Source: Piezodorus guildinii
Lineage: Eukaryota > Arthropoda > Insecta > Hemiptera > Pentatomidae
Assembly: GCA_023052935.1 (NCBI GenBank)
Contig: CM041292.1
Location: 34,454,386 to 34,518,385 of the forward strand
Direction of reading: 5' to 3'
DNA: 64,000 nucleotides
Below, piece by piece: positions 22,728 through 33,874 of the stretch. The stretch's first letter is position 1, and each line of letters begins with the position of its first letter. Under the pieces are notes generated by a model. That model was not told the DNA's origin and did no database searches. It saw only the letters and a program-made list of their open reading frames with translations. A program made the position numbers and the translations under genes.

Positions 22728-24190
22728 CGATGATTAAATGTGGTTATGAATAGACGTTATAAAATAAACAAATTTTCTTATCAAGCGCACATTTCACTAT
22801 GATGAGCTTCTAACCCGAAGCAATTAGCTATAAATCGGTCAAACAGAGCGTTCTTAAAATCAAATGACAACACATTCAAATAACATCCCTGAAGCATAAC
22901 ATCAACGAAGCAGGAGCGAGGAAAACTAGTTTAATTAACAAAATAACTTTGTCGTACATTTTTTTCTCCGGAATACAAGAACAATAGAATAAAACATTAG
23001 TCTCATAGATTTCGTTTATTTCTTACCTAAAATAAATAAATTTAATACTCTATGAGGGACACCTTTTCAAAAAAAAAATGTGTTATTATTTGTTTTTTAA
23101 TCTTAAATCTTTAAATTTGTATTTACATTTAATTACACGTATAGATAGGAGATTCTGCTTCGACCACATGCAGGACGGAATACAGCAGTAAAACATTTTG
23201 GGGAAGATAAACAGGAAAAAACAAGTAGACAAAGAAAACCGACATTTATTTTCAAAAACGATAATAAACAATCTTTTACTGGCGTGTTTATTTCAACCGT
23301 TCAATATTTACTGTAGCACCTTACTCACGTATGGGAGATTTAACTGCAGCAGCATCGTGTCGAGGACTCCACGAATGAATTTCATGTTAAATGGTTGAAA
23401 TTTTAATAATTATATTATATATACGTCATAAATATTTTTAAATAAAGGTTCTGAAATAGGTTCGTAAAATGACAACAAAATATAAAGATAGATAGGTTTT
23501 TTAATCCTATAATAAGAGGGTGGGAGTGTGGAACTGTGTTAATAATAATGGCTATAGAAGGGTAAATATTAATCAGTACAATAAAGTAGGTACTATAAAT
23601 ATCGGAAGAAAAACATCCACTCAACTCCTTCTAAAGTCGTTGGCTCAGGAAAAGTACGGATCCTGACTACGTACTGAACCCAGGACCCTTGATGGATTCT
23701 AGTAGTACCAATTTTGGTTATTTATTTTCAATTACCCCCTCTCAAAACATGAGGGCTTGTGTTTCAAGATATGTAGCACTCGAAAAACGAATTAAAAAAT
23801 CCGTTTGTCCGCCGTCCACCGTACGCCGAAACCGCCAGACCATTTTTTTTTAAATCTGGCACAAAAATACCAGGACACCTAATGATGTTCCTAACACCTA
23901 GACGTTGATATCAGCTGTTTTTAAAATACCGGCCGATTAAAAGTGATTTAATTCAATAACTCAGTGATTTTTGAAGATAAACAATTTAGTAGTGTTTTTT
24001 AACCAACTTTTAAATAATTCCAAAAAAGAGAAAAATAAGAAGAAAAAATTTTTTAGCTATAAATACCGCCCATAACTCTGTTATTTTTGAATATAGAAAA
24101 AAATGTGTGAAGAGTATTATATTCAGTAAAGCTCGAAAAACAGGAAAAATATTATAAAATAAAGTAAATAAAAGTTGATCTATATATTCA
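22728..24190. other. Unannotated AT-rich sequence
   Basis: The two overlapping opposite-strand open frames near 23.1-23.4 kb are without support. A patch at 23755-23860 is slightly richer in G+C. Confidence 0.5.
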
Positions 24191-24194
24191 AGTA

Positions 24195-24265
24195 AAAAAT
24201 TATATTAAATGTAATTCCACCAAAACACGGTTATTATTCAAGATAGAGAAAAATCGAAAAGATGA
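24195..24265 (+). repeat. Repeat D, copy 1
   Basis: 'accaaaacacggttattatt' followed by 'agatagagaaaaatcgaaaag' recurs in reverse orientation at 52436-52490. It is a short unclassified shared segment. Confidence 0.45.
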
Positions 24266-24364
24266 ACAGCTATATAAACTGTTGTACCCTAATATAGTTT
24301 TTTTTCGAAATAATTAACCAATGTGTAATAATTTGCGTTTTTTAAAAATCTAATGTATCAGGGA

Positions 24365-24960
24365 TATTGAAAGAATATGCTGTTTAGTATTTCTGTGTAT
24401 TCTCGGAAATATTTCTCACTAAATAATCATCACCTCCTGAAAACAGCTCCACATATCACAACCCTGTACCTAAATAGTAATCCTATAAAGTTCCACCCGA
24501 CTGTCAAGAATCTGGAAGTTACCTTCGACCAAACTCTATCCTTCAAAAATCATATTTCCGAAATCTCCCGTCGTACCTTTTCAACCTTAAGGCGACTGTA
24601 TTCCCTCCGTCACCTATTCCCGCATGTAACCCGAAAACTCCTCGTTACCTCTCTAATATTTCCCCACTTCGACTATTGCTGTACGGTATACGATGGTGTT
24701 TCTGAGGATCTCGAGGTAAAAATTAAAGGCTTAATTAATTGCTTTGCCCGATTCATCTTCGGAGTCCCTAGGTACACCTCCATATCCCAATTTTATGGCG
24801 AGTTGAAGTGGTTTTAACCTCCTTCAATTCAAATCCTTTGTCCATCCCCGTTGTACACACTTCAGGCCTTCAGATTTATACAGTACGGCTCACCGGGGAG
24901 AAAAAAAAATCTGTTGTCTAATGGGGCTCCTCCAAGTCAGTCTTTTGTTCTAATTGTACA
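24365..24960 (+). pseudogene. LINE reverse transcriptase, C-terminal part (second LINE type)
   Basis: An open frame (24377-24817) encodes the region after the RT active site. It includes VKNLEVTFDQTLSFKNHISE (where most members have LGV.FD..LSF..HI), TFSTLRRLYSLRHLFP, LVTSLIFPHFDYC and INCFARFIFGVPRY. It ends near ELKWF with a stop, and further homologous-looking codons continue out of frame. This is typical of CR1/jockey-group LINEs and clearly different from LINE-J. The catalytic palm and N-terminus are absent. The true ORF start is upstream of the first ATG. Confidence 0.8.
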
Positions 24961-25021
24961 GTCCCAAATACCGTACTTATTCTGAAGTTGGAATATATAA
25001 AAACCCCTAAATACAATAAAA

Positions 25022-25180
25022 TATATTAGGGGTACTCACTACGTTTGCTATAGCATGCTATTTGTGGTATTGTGCTAAACCCATCAATTTTATACAGGAA
25101 ATAACTGTTGAAACTCGACGGGTTTAGCAAAATAACACAAATAGCATGCTATAGCAAACGTACAGAGTACCCCTAATATA
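25022..25180. mobile_element. Foldback (hairpin) element
   Basis: Two 61-base arms (25022-25082 and 25120-25180) are inverted complements with only 4 mismatches, separated by a 37-base loop. The outer ends read TATATTAGGGGTACTC. The termini fit a TA target, but the sequence there is too simple to prove it. It is non-coding, and a transcript would form a long hairpin. Confidence 0.85.
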
Positions 25181-25367
25181 TGTTTTAAAAATAACTTGCT
25201 TATTTTATTACAACCTATTTTTAAGCTTAGCTTAGTTGTTGTTTTTTTCTCTTTTAGGTAAGAAAGTAATATTGTACTATTGAGTAGGTTTTTTGTATAA
25301 TTTTTCCTACATTCGCAATATAACCTCAATTTTATTTCACCATATGTTTGCTATTTAGGCTAAAGTA
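25181..25367. other. Unannotated AT-rich spacer
   Basis: Nothing recognised between the foldback element and the mariner. Confidence 0.5.
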
Positions 25368-26260
25368 TCGGGTTGATGCAAAATTAATGCAGGTTTCCTC
25401 TATTGCAATATCTTAATTCCAATTGTGTAAACAAAGCTAATCCTAACATTGATCATTATTATACCAAAACAAACCTTATCTAATACCCTCTCTTTCACCA
25501 TGAATTTGTTTAGTAAAATCGTTTTGTTCAGTGTGTTCAAAGGTCTTGAATCGAAAATGTCAAAGTGCGATTTTCGTCAAATTTATTTTTACGAATTTAA
25601 ATTAGGGCGCAGCGCTGCGCAAACGGCTCGTAATATTAATGAAGTGTGGGGTCAGGGGGCTATTAATGAGTGCACGGTGCAGCGTTGGTTCCAGAAGTTT
25701 CGCAGAGGAGATTTCGACCTCGAAGACAAGGAAGGTCGGCCACGAGGTCAAAAGTGGAAGAAGCTGAGGTCAAAAGTGGAAGAAGACCCAACCAAAACCA
25801 CACGAGAAATGGCGGCGGAACTCGGAACTCAAAAATTGCAACATCTTTGCCCAGCATTGATGAATCGGAAGGGGCCGATCCTGCTCCACGATAACGCCAG
25901 ACCACACGTTGCACAACCAACGCTTCGACGACTGCACGAGTTGGGCTACGAAGTTCTCCAACATCCGCCTTATTCACCTGACCTCTCTCCTACAGACTTC
26001 CACTTTTTCAGGCATCTGGACAACTTTTTGAGGGAGAAAAATTTTCAAAACCAGGACGACATTGAAAAATCTTTTCGTGATTTCATTGAGTCCAGGGATT
26101 CGGATTTTTTTTCTGGTGGAATAAGAAAGCTTGTTGAACGTTGGCAAAAGTGCATTGATTCAGATGGAAATTATTTTGATTAAATATATATGGTTAAAGT
26201 AAAGATATGGCGTATTTACAATACCTACTAAAAACCTGCATTAATTTTGCATCAACCCAA
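25368..26260 (+). mobile_element. Mariner element (cecropia-like), internally deleted
   Basis: The 26-bp terminal inverted repeats (25368-25393 and 26235-26260) contain GGGTTGATGCAAAATTAATG and differ at the second base. TA dinucleotides flank both sides. At 893 bp it is about 400 bp short of a full mariner. The ends and the transposase resemble the cecropia subfamily that includes vertebrate Hsmar1. Confidence 0.92.
25557..26183 (+). CDS. Truncated mariner transposase with open frame
   Basis: The start is set at 25557 (MSKCDFRQIYFYEFK), where family members begin; the open frame extends 36 codons upstream without homology. The 208 residues keep the helix-turn-helix region (GRSAAQTARNIN, CTVQRWFQKFRRGDFDLED). 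They also keep the linker up to TTREMAAELGT, then jump to PALMNRKGPILLHDNARPHV with the second catalytic Asp, YSPDLSPTDFHFF with the third, and an intact C-terminus ending near NYFD. A duplicated 'KKLRSKVEE'-like stretch lies before the deletion. About 135 residues, including the first catalytic Asp, are missing. It cannot catalyse transposition but may still bind its ends. Confidence 0.88.
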   Translation: MSKCDFRQIYFYEFKLGRSAAQTARNINEVWGQGAINECTVQRWFQKFRRGDFDLEDKEGRPRGQKWKKLRSKVEEDPTKTTREMAAELGTQKLQHLCPALMNRKGPILLHDNARPHVAQPTLRRLHELGYEVLQHPPYSPDLSPTDFHFFRHLDNFLREKNFQNQDDIEKSFRDFIESRDSDFFSGGIRKLVERWQKCIDSDGNYFD

Positions 26261-26262
26261 TA

Positions 26263-28079
26263 CTATAGTCACAAAAAAACAAAAATATTTTCTGATTGTA
26301 AGGATGACTCATCCAAAATCATTGTTAACATTTTGTCAAAATGTAGATATGTGAATAAAGTTTATTTATTTCTTTTTTTTTTAATATTGTACGACCGTTT
26401 TTACGAAGTATTAACCATTACATCTGGGTGTTTTAATCCGATGCTCCCTTTACCTGTTTGCCCGAACCTAATAATCAACCTAAGAGTATACATGACTTTA
26501 CAGAACAGTCACTTCTTGAAATCGTTTCTCCATCTCACGTTTTGACCGTCATTCCTTTACCTGCGTTCTGGAAGTACCTAGTCCAACATCCAAGGCTGTG
26601 CAAATCGAAAGAACGATAAGAATAGCAGTCGAGAAGCGTAGCGTATATTTAAGAATCAGATACAATTGCAGTTTTTAAGTAATGTTATGTATGTAAGTAT
26701 TTAATGAACATCTTTACAACGCTTTTGTGACGAACTTAGTGAGTTAATACTTTTATATGAATTTAAAAAAAAAAAATCTGGGATCGAATAAAGACAATAA
26801 ACAAAAATAAATACTTTAAAAGCCTAAAAGATTAACTATTCAATATATCTATACATCGTCACAATTTTATACATACATACATATATACATATACATATAT
26901 TTATACTATATGAACGGAGGATTGAGATAAAGTAGGTGAAGGGAAGCTTTTGGCCCAAAAAAAATTAAAATAATACCATTTTTTAGGTTTCAGAAATACG
27001 TTGCAATATGTTTTTAAAATTAAACGTTATTTTTTTTTAGCCTATTTAAATAATTTAGCAAAAAACAATAACAATTAGATACGTTTCTATGAGAACCTGC
27101 ACAAACAACATACTTATGTTGCCTAATTTGCTTAAATATATTTATTATATAACACTGATCAGTTCAGTATCATTTTGCTTTCTTGAGTTCAAAAACTTGA
27201 TTGTATTCCTAATTAGTACTTATTATTTTTCCTGAGTTATTTAAAAAACAACTTTTTTAAATGATTTAAAAAAACAATTTTATCCAACAATTTTTGTGAT
27301 TTTGTGAGAAGAAATATTTTACATATTCCATATTTCAACATTCTGACTGATTTTGTAGCGATATTCCACCCAAGAGGGTAAATTTGTAATTTCAGAATTA
27401 ATTTATAAATATGATACTTATCGTGTTTTGTAAATAAGACGGCATATTTATTTGTAATACGTAATCTGAATAAAAATGTCATAACATAGTTGAAACTTAG
27501 CTGATAATAGTTTTAAAAAAACTTAAAACAGAAAATAAATCAAGATACCGTATTCTTATCTTAATTTTCTTCAGATTAGTCTAAAGCTTTGTAATAGAAG
27601 ATATGACCATTATTTCACTTTATGATAACATAAAAAATCAATATATTTCATTATTTTTTGAAGTCTACAATTCTATAAGGATATGGAACAATCGTTGATT
27701 TCAAGCAAATCGAAAAGCGGTGATAACTTAAAAAAAAACTTGTTTCCATATCCCCCCTTTTTTTTTTTTGCTTTAAAGAGATAATGTCAGCGAAAATGTG
27801 AAAATTAAAAAAAATATTCAGCAAAGGTCTTGTGACAACCTAAAGATTTTAAAAGCAACCGGAGCGATTTAACAGTCACAAAAGCATGGAAATGTCTATT
27901 CGTGGTTATTCTAATTGTATAAATGAGAGAGCTGGGACCATTATCTTGATATATTGCACCGAAAACGTATAAAATCAGAAAAAACAAACTTGTTTTTTTA
28001 ATAAAATATAATGAATATAGGTTAGGGGAGCTAATGTTTAATTATCGAATGAGAAACTTCAAACACCCAGAAATATTGT
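26263..28079. other. Unannotated AT-rich sequence
   Basis: It contains a short ATAC/AT microsatellite near 26870-26905. The open frames at 26207-26545 and 27237-27482 lack recognisable domains. A GC-richer stretch at 26425-26640 was not identified. Confidence 0.5.
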
Positions 28080-28899
28080 GTTGTAAAGTAACTTCGTAGT
28101 GATTTTAAAAATTTCAATTTAATCCTCTGTGTGATTATAAAATCATATTTACTTGGTCAATAATGTTAACATATTAAAAAAAAAAAAAAAAAAAAAAAAA
28201 GATTTTCTAAGGTGATTTTACGCATCAGTTTCAACCGAGATTCCTTATCTACAAGAGGTATTTTACTTGCTCAAAATGGAAGAGAAAACAAAAATCATTT
28301 TCATTATTTAGTGATTTTTTATTTCTGCATAGGAAAATCTTCTGCACAGAGGGTTAACAAAATTTGCTTGGTTAGCAAAATAATTTCTCGGAGAAAGCAA
28401 CGTCCGTAAGTGGTTTGCTCGGTTTAGGTAATTGGCATTGTGCCTCGGCATTCATTAATGGGTGTGGGGGTACGATTCGGAGTTCCCAGGGGGCAGTATG
28501 TAAATATTATATATAGGTATGAATATGGCCAAGATTTTTAATTATTTTATTTTACTTCATTAGTTTTATTATCATTTGTTATTTAGGTAAACTTGTTTTA
28601 TTTTTATTTTTTTACTCTGTACATATAAAAGAAATGACTTATTTTAGCTCTAATACTTGTTGCCCGAAATAGTGGCAGATTGTATCATATCTCAATAAAT
28701 CAATATAATTAAGAATGTAAAAAAACAACGGTAATTGTGACCAGAAAGGCGCAAAGCGCACGGTCGAACCTGAGAAGTTCCGGGAGGACGGAATAAAAAA
28801 ATTACCTGAAATATGACACCATGTATTAGATTAAATTGGGTCGAATATAATTGATATATTTTTTTATACAAGAATTTGAAGTTTTCATTGAATTAAAAA

Positions 28900-28945
<46 letters not shown>

Positions 28946-28966
28946 GCTAAGTACTTATTTTACAAC
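28080..28966 (+). pseudogene. Decayed mariner-type element (copy b), interrupted by LINE-C
   Basis: The ends look like inverted repeats: left GTTGTAAAGTAACTTCG, right (reverse complement) GTTGTAAAATAAGTACTT, with about 20 of 27 matching. Near 28310-28400 a frame reads LVIFYFCIGKSSAQRVNKIC, the mariner N-terminal 'FYFRKGKSA' helix, then decays. A LINE-C copy splits it at 28435-28729. The catalytic region is missing. Long poly-A runs at 28175-28200 and 28903-28944 are later expansions. Confidence 0.6.
28435..28729 (+). mobile_element. LINE-C 3' end inserted in mariner copy b
   Basis: It is flanked by GGTAATTG (28427-28434 and 28730-28737) and ends in 'tcaataaatcaatataatt..aaaaaa'. The segment 'cttgttgcccgaaatagtgg' then 'cagattgtatcat' matches the tail at 55798-56120. 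Comparison with the uninterrupted mariner copy at 45.6 kb confirms that the insert is extra sequence. Confidence 0.75.
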
Positions 28967-29690
28967 TCAACATTTAACACATTTGCGTTTCTGCGGCAAA
29001 ATACTATTGTTAATTGTGCAATAATAATTAGAGACCATGATTATAACAAAGAACTTACTCATGGATAATTGGAGCGTATCAAATCTGAAAGTAATTTGAT
29101 ACGACGATAAAACGGAATAGCATCTAATTGATTCTACATGAATTGGTTACAATAGTTATTGCAATACACGGTATAAATTTCTAATCGAATAAATATTAAC
29201 CTAGTTAAGCAGAAATAAAAATGCATAATTATATTAAAGTGAAACAATCAACCGAGTCTATTATATACATTTAATTATATAACCCAGAGAAAAATATATT
29301 GAACTACTTTTATAATTTAATAGTATTTTCGACTAAATCATATGCATACAATATATAAACGTGTGGACATATATTTGACAAGAGCATACATATTTTAGTC
29401 ATCGATGCAAACTATACTAATATATTTGTCAAGCAGTTAAAATAAACAACCAACAAAATATTATATAAAGTTTAATTTTTTTTTCTGCAGGAATGTTACT
29501 TATAAATTTTTTTCATAATAGGGAAAACATGAGGTCAATAACCATAAAAAACGAACAAGTGCATATCATGAAAAGATAAACAGATAATTTTATTTTTCCG
29601 AAAGAATTACAAATTTAAATTTCATATTCCATATAAAAGCCAAAAGGAAGAACATTCGAAAAGGTAATAGGAAGGAATGGATATGCTAGA
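28967..29690. other. Unannotated AT-rich sequence
   Basis: The first about 50 bases still match the sequence after mariner copy c (45785-45835), including 'cacatttgcgtttctgcgg'. The rest is unassigned. Confidence 0.5.
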
Positions 29691-29694
29691 ATAA

Positions 29695-29910
29695 ATCTTA
29701 TAAAATTTGTAGATAAATATGGTGTATATTTATAGATTTTTAGACTTGGTATACATTTTATTGATTCCGTATTGTATCCAAATTTTATTTTATTGATGTG
29801 TAAATATTGTATGAAGGTTGCATTTCATCACTATTATCAATGTCCTAATTGGGACAGATTGTAATATCATTAAATAAAAATTGTTGTTGTAAAAAAAAAA
29901 AAAAAAAAAA
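29695..29910 (+). mobile_element. LINE-C-like 3' tail with poly-A
   Basis: 'ctaattgggacagattgtaat' followed by 'cattaaataaaa' and an A run of more than 20 (29889-29910) matches the LINE-C/LINE-B type of 3' end. The 5' limit is uncertain. Confidence 0.6.
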
Positions 29911-30700
29911 AAGAGAAATGGAGTACTATTATTTTTTCCTAAATATATCTATACATAGGACTAAAAATGATAGATGATTTTCCTAAAGAAAAATATGCTA
30001 GAACCAAAATGTCTCTTATTTATTACTACAATTTCAACATATAACAATAAATAGACAATCGAAAATTTAACTTCTACATTGGTGAAATTATCAATATAAA
30101 CTTCAAAAAATGACTACATAAAAACGTTGAAACATCATAAATATATTGTATTGACTCTTTAAAAATTTATATCAATAATAGAACAATAGAAAATCAATAA
30201 TTTTGATAGGATATAATGGCTATAATATCTATTTGACTGCAATTTAAATTTGAAATGAAATTTGACCTAAAAAAATATTTTTTTCTTAATATTTTTCTAT
30301 CCACACTAGTCACGTGGTGATAATCAATGAATGTGAATGAGAATCTTATAAGCAAAACTAACCGGAAAATCGGAACGGAAATTCAATTTTTTTTTTCCTT
30401 TTTTTTTTTAAACGAATACAATTGTATTTAGTTTAAATTAATTTCATGTCAGCAAATGGTGATTAAAATTGGCGAACTCAACGCTGAAAGTCGTGATACG
30501 TAAATTGCACGATAACACACAACCACTGCATATTCACGGAACCACTATGATGAATTCCCAGCGATAAGCAAGAAGACGCCAGCGATCAAACAGGACTCAG
30601 AGATGACACTCCATTTCCCAGAGGTTGCTCCTGATAAGGTTTATCGAGTGACATTTAAATCCGTCCGAAAATATTTTTAGGAAACAGGTTTCGTATTTTC
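29911..30700. other. Probable intron or intergenic sequence left of the 30.7-kb exon
   Basis: On the minus strand this lies directly downstream of the splice donor at 30711. The part from 30480 to 30660 has higher complexity and G+C than the surroundings but contains stops in all frames I followed. I did not find a second exon. Confidence 0.4.
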
Positions 30701-30711
30701 GGGTTACTCAC

Positions 30712-30757
30712 TTTGACTCCTGTCCTTCTTCTTGAGCTTGCTGCTGCTCTTGCCCAT
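30712..30757 (-). CDS. Candidate first coding exon, N-myristoylated protein
   Basis: On the minus strand ATG at 30757 has a good context (GTGAAGATGG). It opens MGKSSSKLKKKDRSQ and is followed one base into the next codon by GTGAGTAA, a strong 5' splice site (phase 1). Without splicing the frame ends two codons later (SE*). A Gly at position 2, Ser at 5-6 and six basic residues make a myristoylation plus polybasic membrane-binding start. Neuronal calcium sensor/frequenin proteins begin with a similar 'MGK.SSKLK', and Src-family kinases have a comparable start. The family cannot be decided from 15 residues. Later exons would lie at lower coordinates and were not found. The same frame is open upstream to 30922, but those codons look like 5' UTR. 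Confidence 0.45.
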
Positions 30758-30925
30758 CTTCACTGGATCCGGAGTCTCTCCGAAAAGGCGGGAAAACACG
30801 ACAGCTGCTCCTAGAACACGACGGGGCACACGCGTACTCAACCAGGGTTCGGGCCAGACTGGCGGCTCGTCTCCCTTCTCGCTCCCTCCCCCACCAGTAC
30901 CGTACCTACCGTACCTTACCAATAA
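30758..30925 (-). promoter_or_regulatory. CpG-rich 5' UTR/promoter patch
   Basis: This stretch has roughly a dozen CpG dinucleotides and high G+C in a window that is otherwise AT-rich and CpG-poor. It lies immediately upstream (minus strand) of the candidate start codon, as expected for an unmethylated promoter or 5' UTR. A 'GGTACGGTA' motif repeats at its far end (30900-30920). No TATA box is obvious. Confidence 0.45.
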
Positions 30926-31934
30926 TATTATTATTTTTTTTATTTAAAAAAGAGGCCGATTAATGTTCATATTTTTAATCATTTAAAAGGACGAAATTAT
31001 TTTAGGTAGAGTTTCCAAAGCAATATATTTAACTGTGTTCGGGTTAACTTGTCTCCATACCACCCAGGTATAGAGTAATCTATGTGTAAAACCTCTTTAA
31101 TTTTACTTACATATATATGGAATATATAGTAAGCAGAAGTATAGTGACCGTGAAAAATTTAGAATTCGAGTTTTCACCATAAATACACGTTTGAGGATCC
31201 ACTGAGTCCAAATGACCTAGTTCCTTCTTCGAGTATGTAGTAAGTCTAAGCCTAAGATGTTAAAGCAACTTTTCCATCAGAATGGGAAATGTGAACCAGA
31301 AGTATCAATTTATACCATGCATTTTGCATCTTTTTATGATTTTTATAAACACCTATAATGATTTTTACTATGGTAAGCTCGCTTTTTAGGTGTACAATTT
31401 AATTGGATTTGATTTCATTCTGATTAAAATGGTCTGACTTTTAGTTTATATATACCAAAAAAAAAAAAAAAAAAATAGCATGGGTAGGAAACGGATAAAT
31501 ATACAAAAATGAATGAATTTGATAACCAACTAAAGGAGAAAATAAAATGAAATATTTTTTAGGTCTTGTTTTTTTATTTACATAACAACATAACATTAGT
31601 CACTAGAAACTAATGTTTAGCAGCAATATGGTTTTAAACGAAGAAATTTCACTCTTTTGCTCTATCTCATTTGGCACTGCTCGAATAAACATTTAGATAA
31701 AAGTTCGCAAAAAGTGATAAACATTGAGGATAATATTTTTCATTTGATAAAATTTTAGGTCCTATTGGTTTGAATGTCAAGATTTTAACCCATATAAAAT
31801 TTAAACCGATTTGTTTTAAAAGAAACTGAATACACGAGATTTTACCATTATTTTTAGAGTTTTACATTTTGACTTTCACTCACCTATATATGAAATATAT
31901 AGTAAGGGAAAGTATTAAGATCGTGAAAATTTTT

Positions 31935-32360
31935 TTATTATTATATTTTATTGAAATTTACAGCTGTATAGGAATACATCAAGTAAATATGCTGATTAAA
32001 GATAGTGTACATAAAAAGCCTGAAGAGAAACTGCCCATTGGCAGCACTCTAGTAATCAATCTAAACAAGAATGTCTCGAGGCCATCTTCTTTTCAGACGC
32101 CTCGGAGGATTGTCGGGAATTGAAGAGGAAGCAAGGATTGAAACTAGTGGGTTAGAGGGGGATTGGAGTTTGTCATGGAAGGATTGATACCAGCTAAAGG
32201 ATTGGGCCAAATCAGCTACAAAGGGAATATTAAGGTCTTTATGGATAAGCTTATTCGTGACAAAATAAGGAGCGTTTAGGATTTTTCGAAGGACTTTGGA
32301 TTGTAAGGATTGGATACGGGAAGAATTTGATGGTTTAGTGGAGCCCCATAGCTCAACTCC
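31935..32360 (-). mobile_element. LINE-J insertion in Repeat A, with TSD
   Basis: Perfect 12-bp duplications GTGAAAATTTTT (31923-31934 and 32361-32372) flank a 5'-truncated LINE-J. Its minus-strand frame encodes GVELWGSTKPSNSSRIQSLQ, FVTNKLIHKDLN and NPLVSILASSSIPDNPP, ending ..PRDILV with a stop at about 32061. A short insertion changes 'DLARTRYQSF' to a longer form. The flanks rejoin as continuous Repeat A. Confidence 0.88.
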
Positions 32361-33254
32361 GTGAAAATTTTTAAATTCCACTTTTCAAAGAAAATACACG
32401 TATTAGGACCTCCTGTGTAGGAATAACCAATTCCTGCAAAGAGGTATGTGTATGTATATGTGTCCCTGAGTGTGTATCCAGCACGAAAACGAAAAGGTGT
32501 AGTAAACTGAAATTTCATATTTTAGATAACTATACGCCCAAGATGTACATATAATCAGTTGACTGGTAGTGCTAATTTATACCATGCATTTTGCACTTTT
32601 TTACGATTTACTCAAAAACGGCTATAACCGTTGTGATTAAACTAGCTAAATTTATGTAACATTTAATAGGCTTAAATTCTGATTGAAATGGTCTGATAGG
32701 GCTTAAGTGCCAAATAAATAAAAAAAATCAAATCCCAGTTTAATTTCGTAGAAAAAAAACAACGGAGAAAAAAGAAAAAATATTTTTTTGGAACTTCTTT
32801 ATTTTCGTACACAACATTACTCACTAGGAACTACTGTTTAACAGCTATATAGTTTTAAATTTAAAAAAGTCACTTTTTGCCTACATTTTTTTAGTATTGG
32901 CCTAAGATGTTAGAGTAACTTTTCCTACAAAATATGAATCGTGAACAGGAAGGAATTTTTTTTAATTTTCATAAAACCCCTATAAAATTTTCGTTTAAAT
33001 TTGCTGTTTAGATGCGAAATTTAATGGGCTTTGATTCCATGTAGAATTCATTCGTATTGAAACGGTCTGACAGCCCTTAAAGGACGATTTTTTTTTTTTT
33101 ACATACTTAAGTACTTTTAATTTTGTGGATTCAAAAAAAAAAGTATTGACATGGATAAAAAACGGGTAAATATACAAAAATAAATGAATTTGATAACCAA
33201 CTAAAGTATTCCTGTATATAACATAAGTCACTAGGTACAACTGTTTAGCAGCTA

Positions 33255-33575
33255 TGTGTTTTGTTTTTTTTGTTTTGTTTTTTATTTAAAAGAAATTTAC
33301 AACTGTATTACAATAAAATACATTAAGTAAATGTGTTAATAGATCAAGGTGGCGTGATACAGGCATGTGAAGAAACTACCCAGTGGTAGCACTTCAAAGT
33401 TTATTCAGCTAAGTAGGTCTCGAGGCCATCGTCTTTTCAGCCGCCTAGGAAGATGATCAGGAATAGGAGATGAGAGTTTGCGGACGAGTGGGTTGGAGTG
33501 GACGGGTAATTTGGAATAAAAGGAGAAATATCTAGTTCGGACTAGATATGCGACTAATGGGATATTTAGGTCTTA
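33255..33575 (-). mobile_element. LINE-J 3' end inserted in Repeat A
   Basis: The copy has a T-rich left edge (its A-rich tail), then 'aatttacaactgtattac', the 3' UTR with 'acccagtggtagcac' and the decayed C-terminal codons. Repeat A sequence ('gctatatagttttaaattta' in an uninterrupted copy) is split at this site. Any TSD is too short or decayed to be certain. Confidence 0.7.
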
Positions 33576-33874
33576 TATTGTTTTAAATTTAAAAAATTCA
33601 CTTATTGTCTACATTTTTTTTAGTATTGGCCCATTTCTGATAGGCTCTGTCTTCGTTGGTTTGCTCGTAAAAAGATATTTGTGAAATTCTGAAATTTAAA
33701 GGACATAATTTTTTATTCCATAATATTAATCGCTAGGACCTACCGTTTAATAGTTATATAAATTTTAATAACTAAAGTTTAAACCATATACAATTTTTAC
33801 CAGATTAATAACAAAGAAACTGAATACATGAGATTTTTCCATTAATGTTGGCTTAATACCTTTGTACTTTCAAT

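Larger units (their letters stand above)
31104..33870 (+). repeat. Repeat A cluster: at least three tandem diverged copies
   Basis: A first copy starts at 31104 (ACTTACATATATATGGAATA). A second starts at 31873 (ACTTTCACTCACC). Partial copies follow from about 32890 and 33600, each repeating 'gatgtta.agcaacttttcc' and 'aatgg.ctgacag'. Two LINE-J insertions interrupt them (31935-32360 and about 33255-33575). The subfamily differs from the 57.7-kb copy in its right half ('gtttagcagctatatagtttta'). Confidence 0.65.

Noticed and set aside
25663..25977. Open frames overlapping the mariner ORF on both strands
   Set aside because: They are out-of-frame shadows of the transposase coding sequence.
30758..30922. 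Upstream extension of the 30.7-kb exon to a 72-residue protein starting MVRYGRYG
   Set aside because: The codons upstream of MGKSSSK are GC-driven with no domain, and the inner ATG has the better context and a known type of N-terminus.
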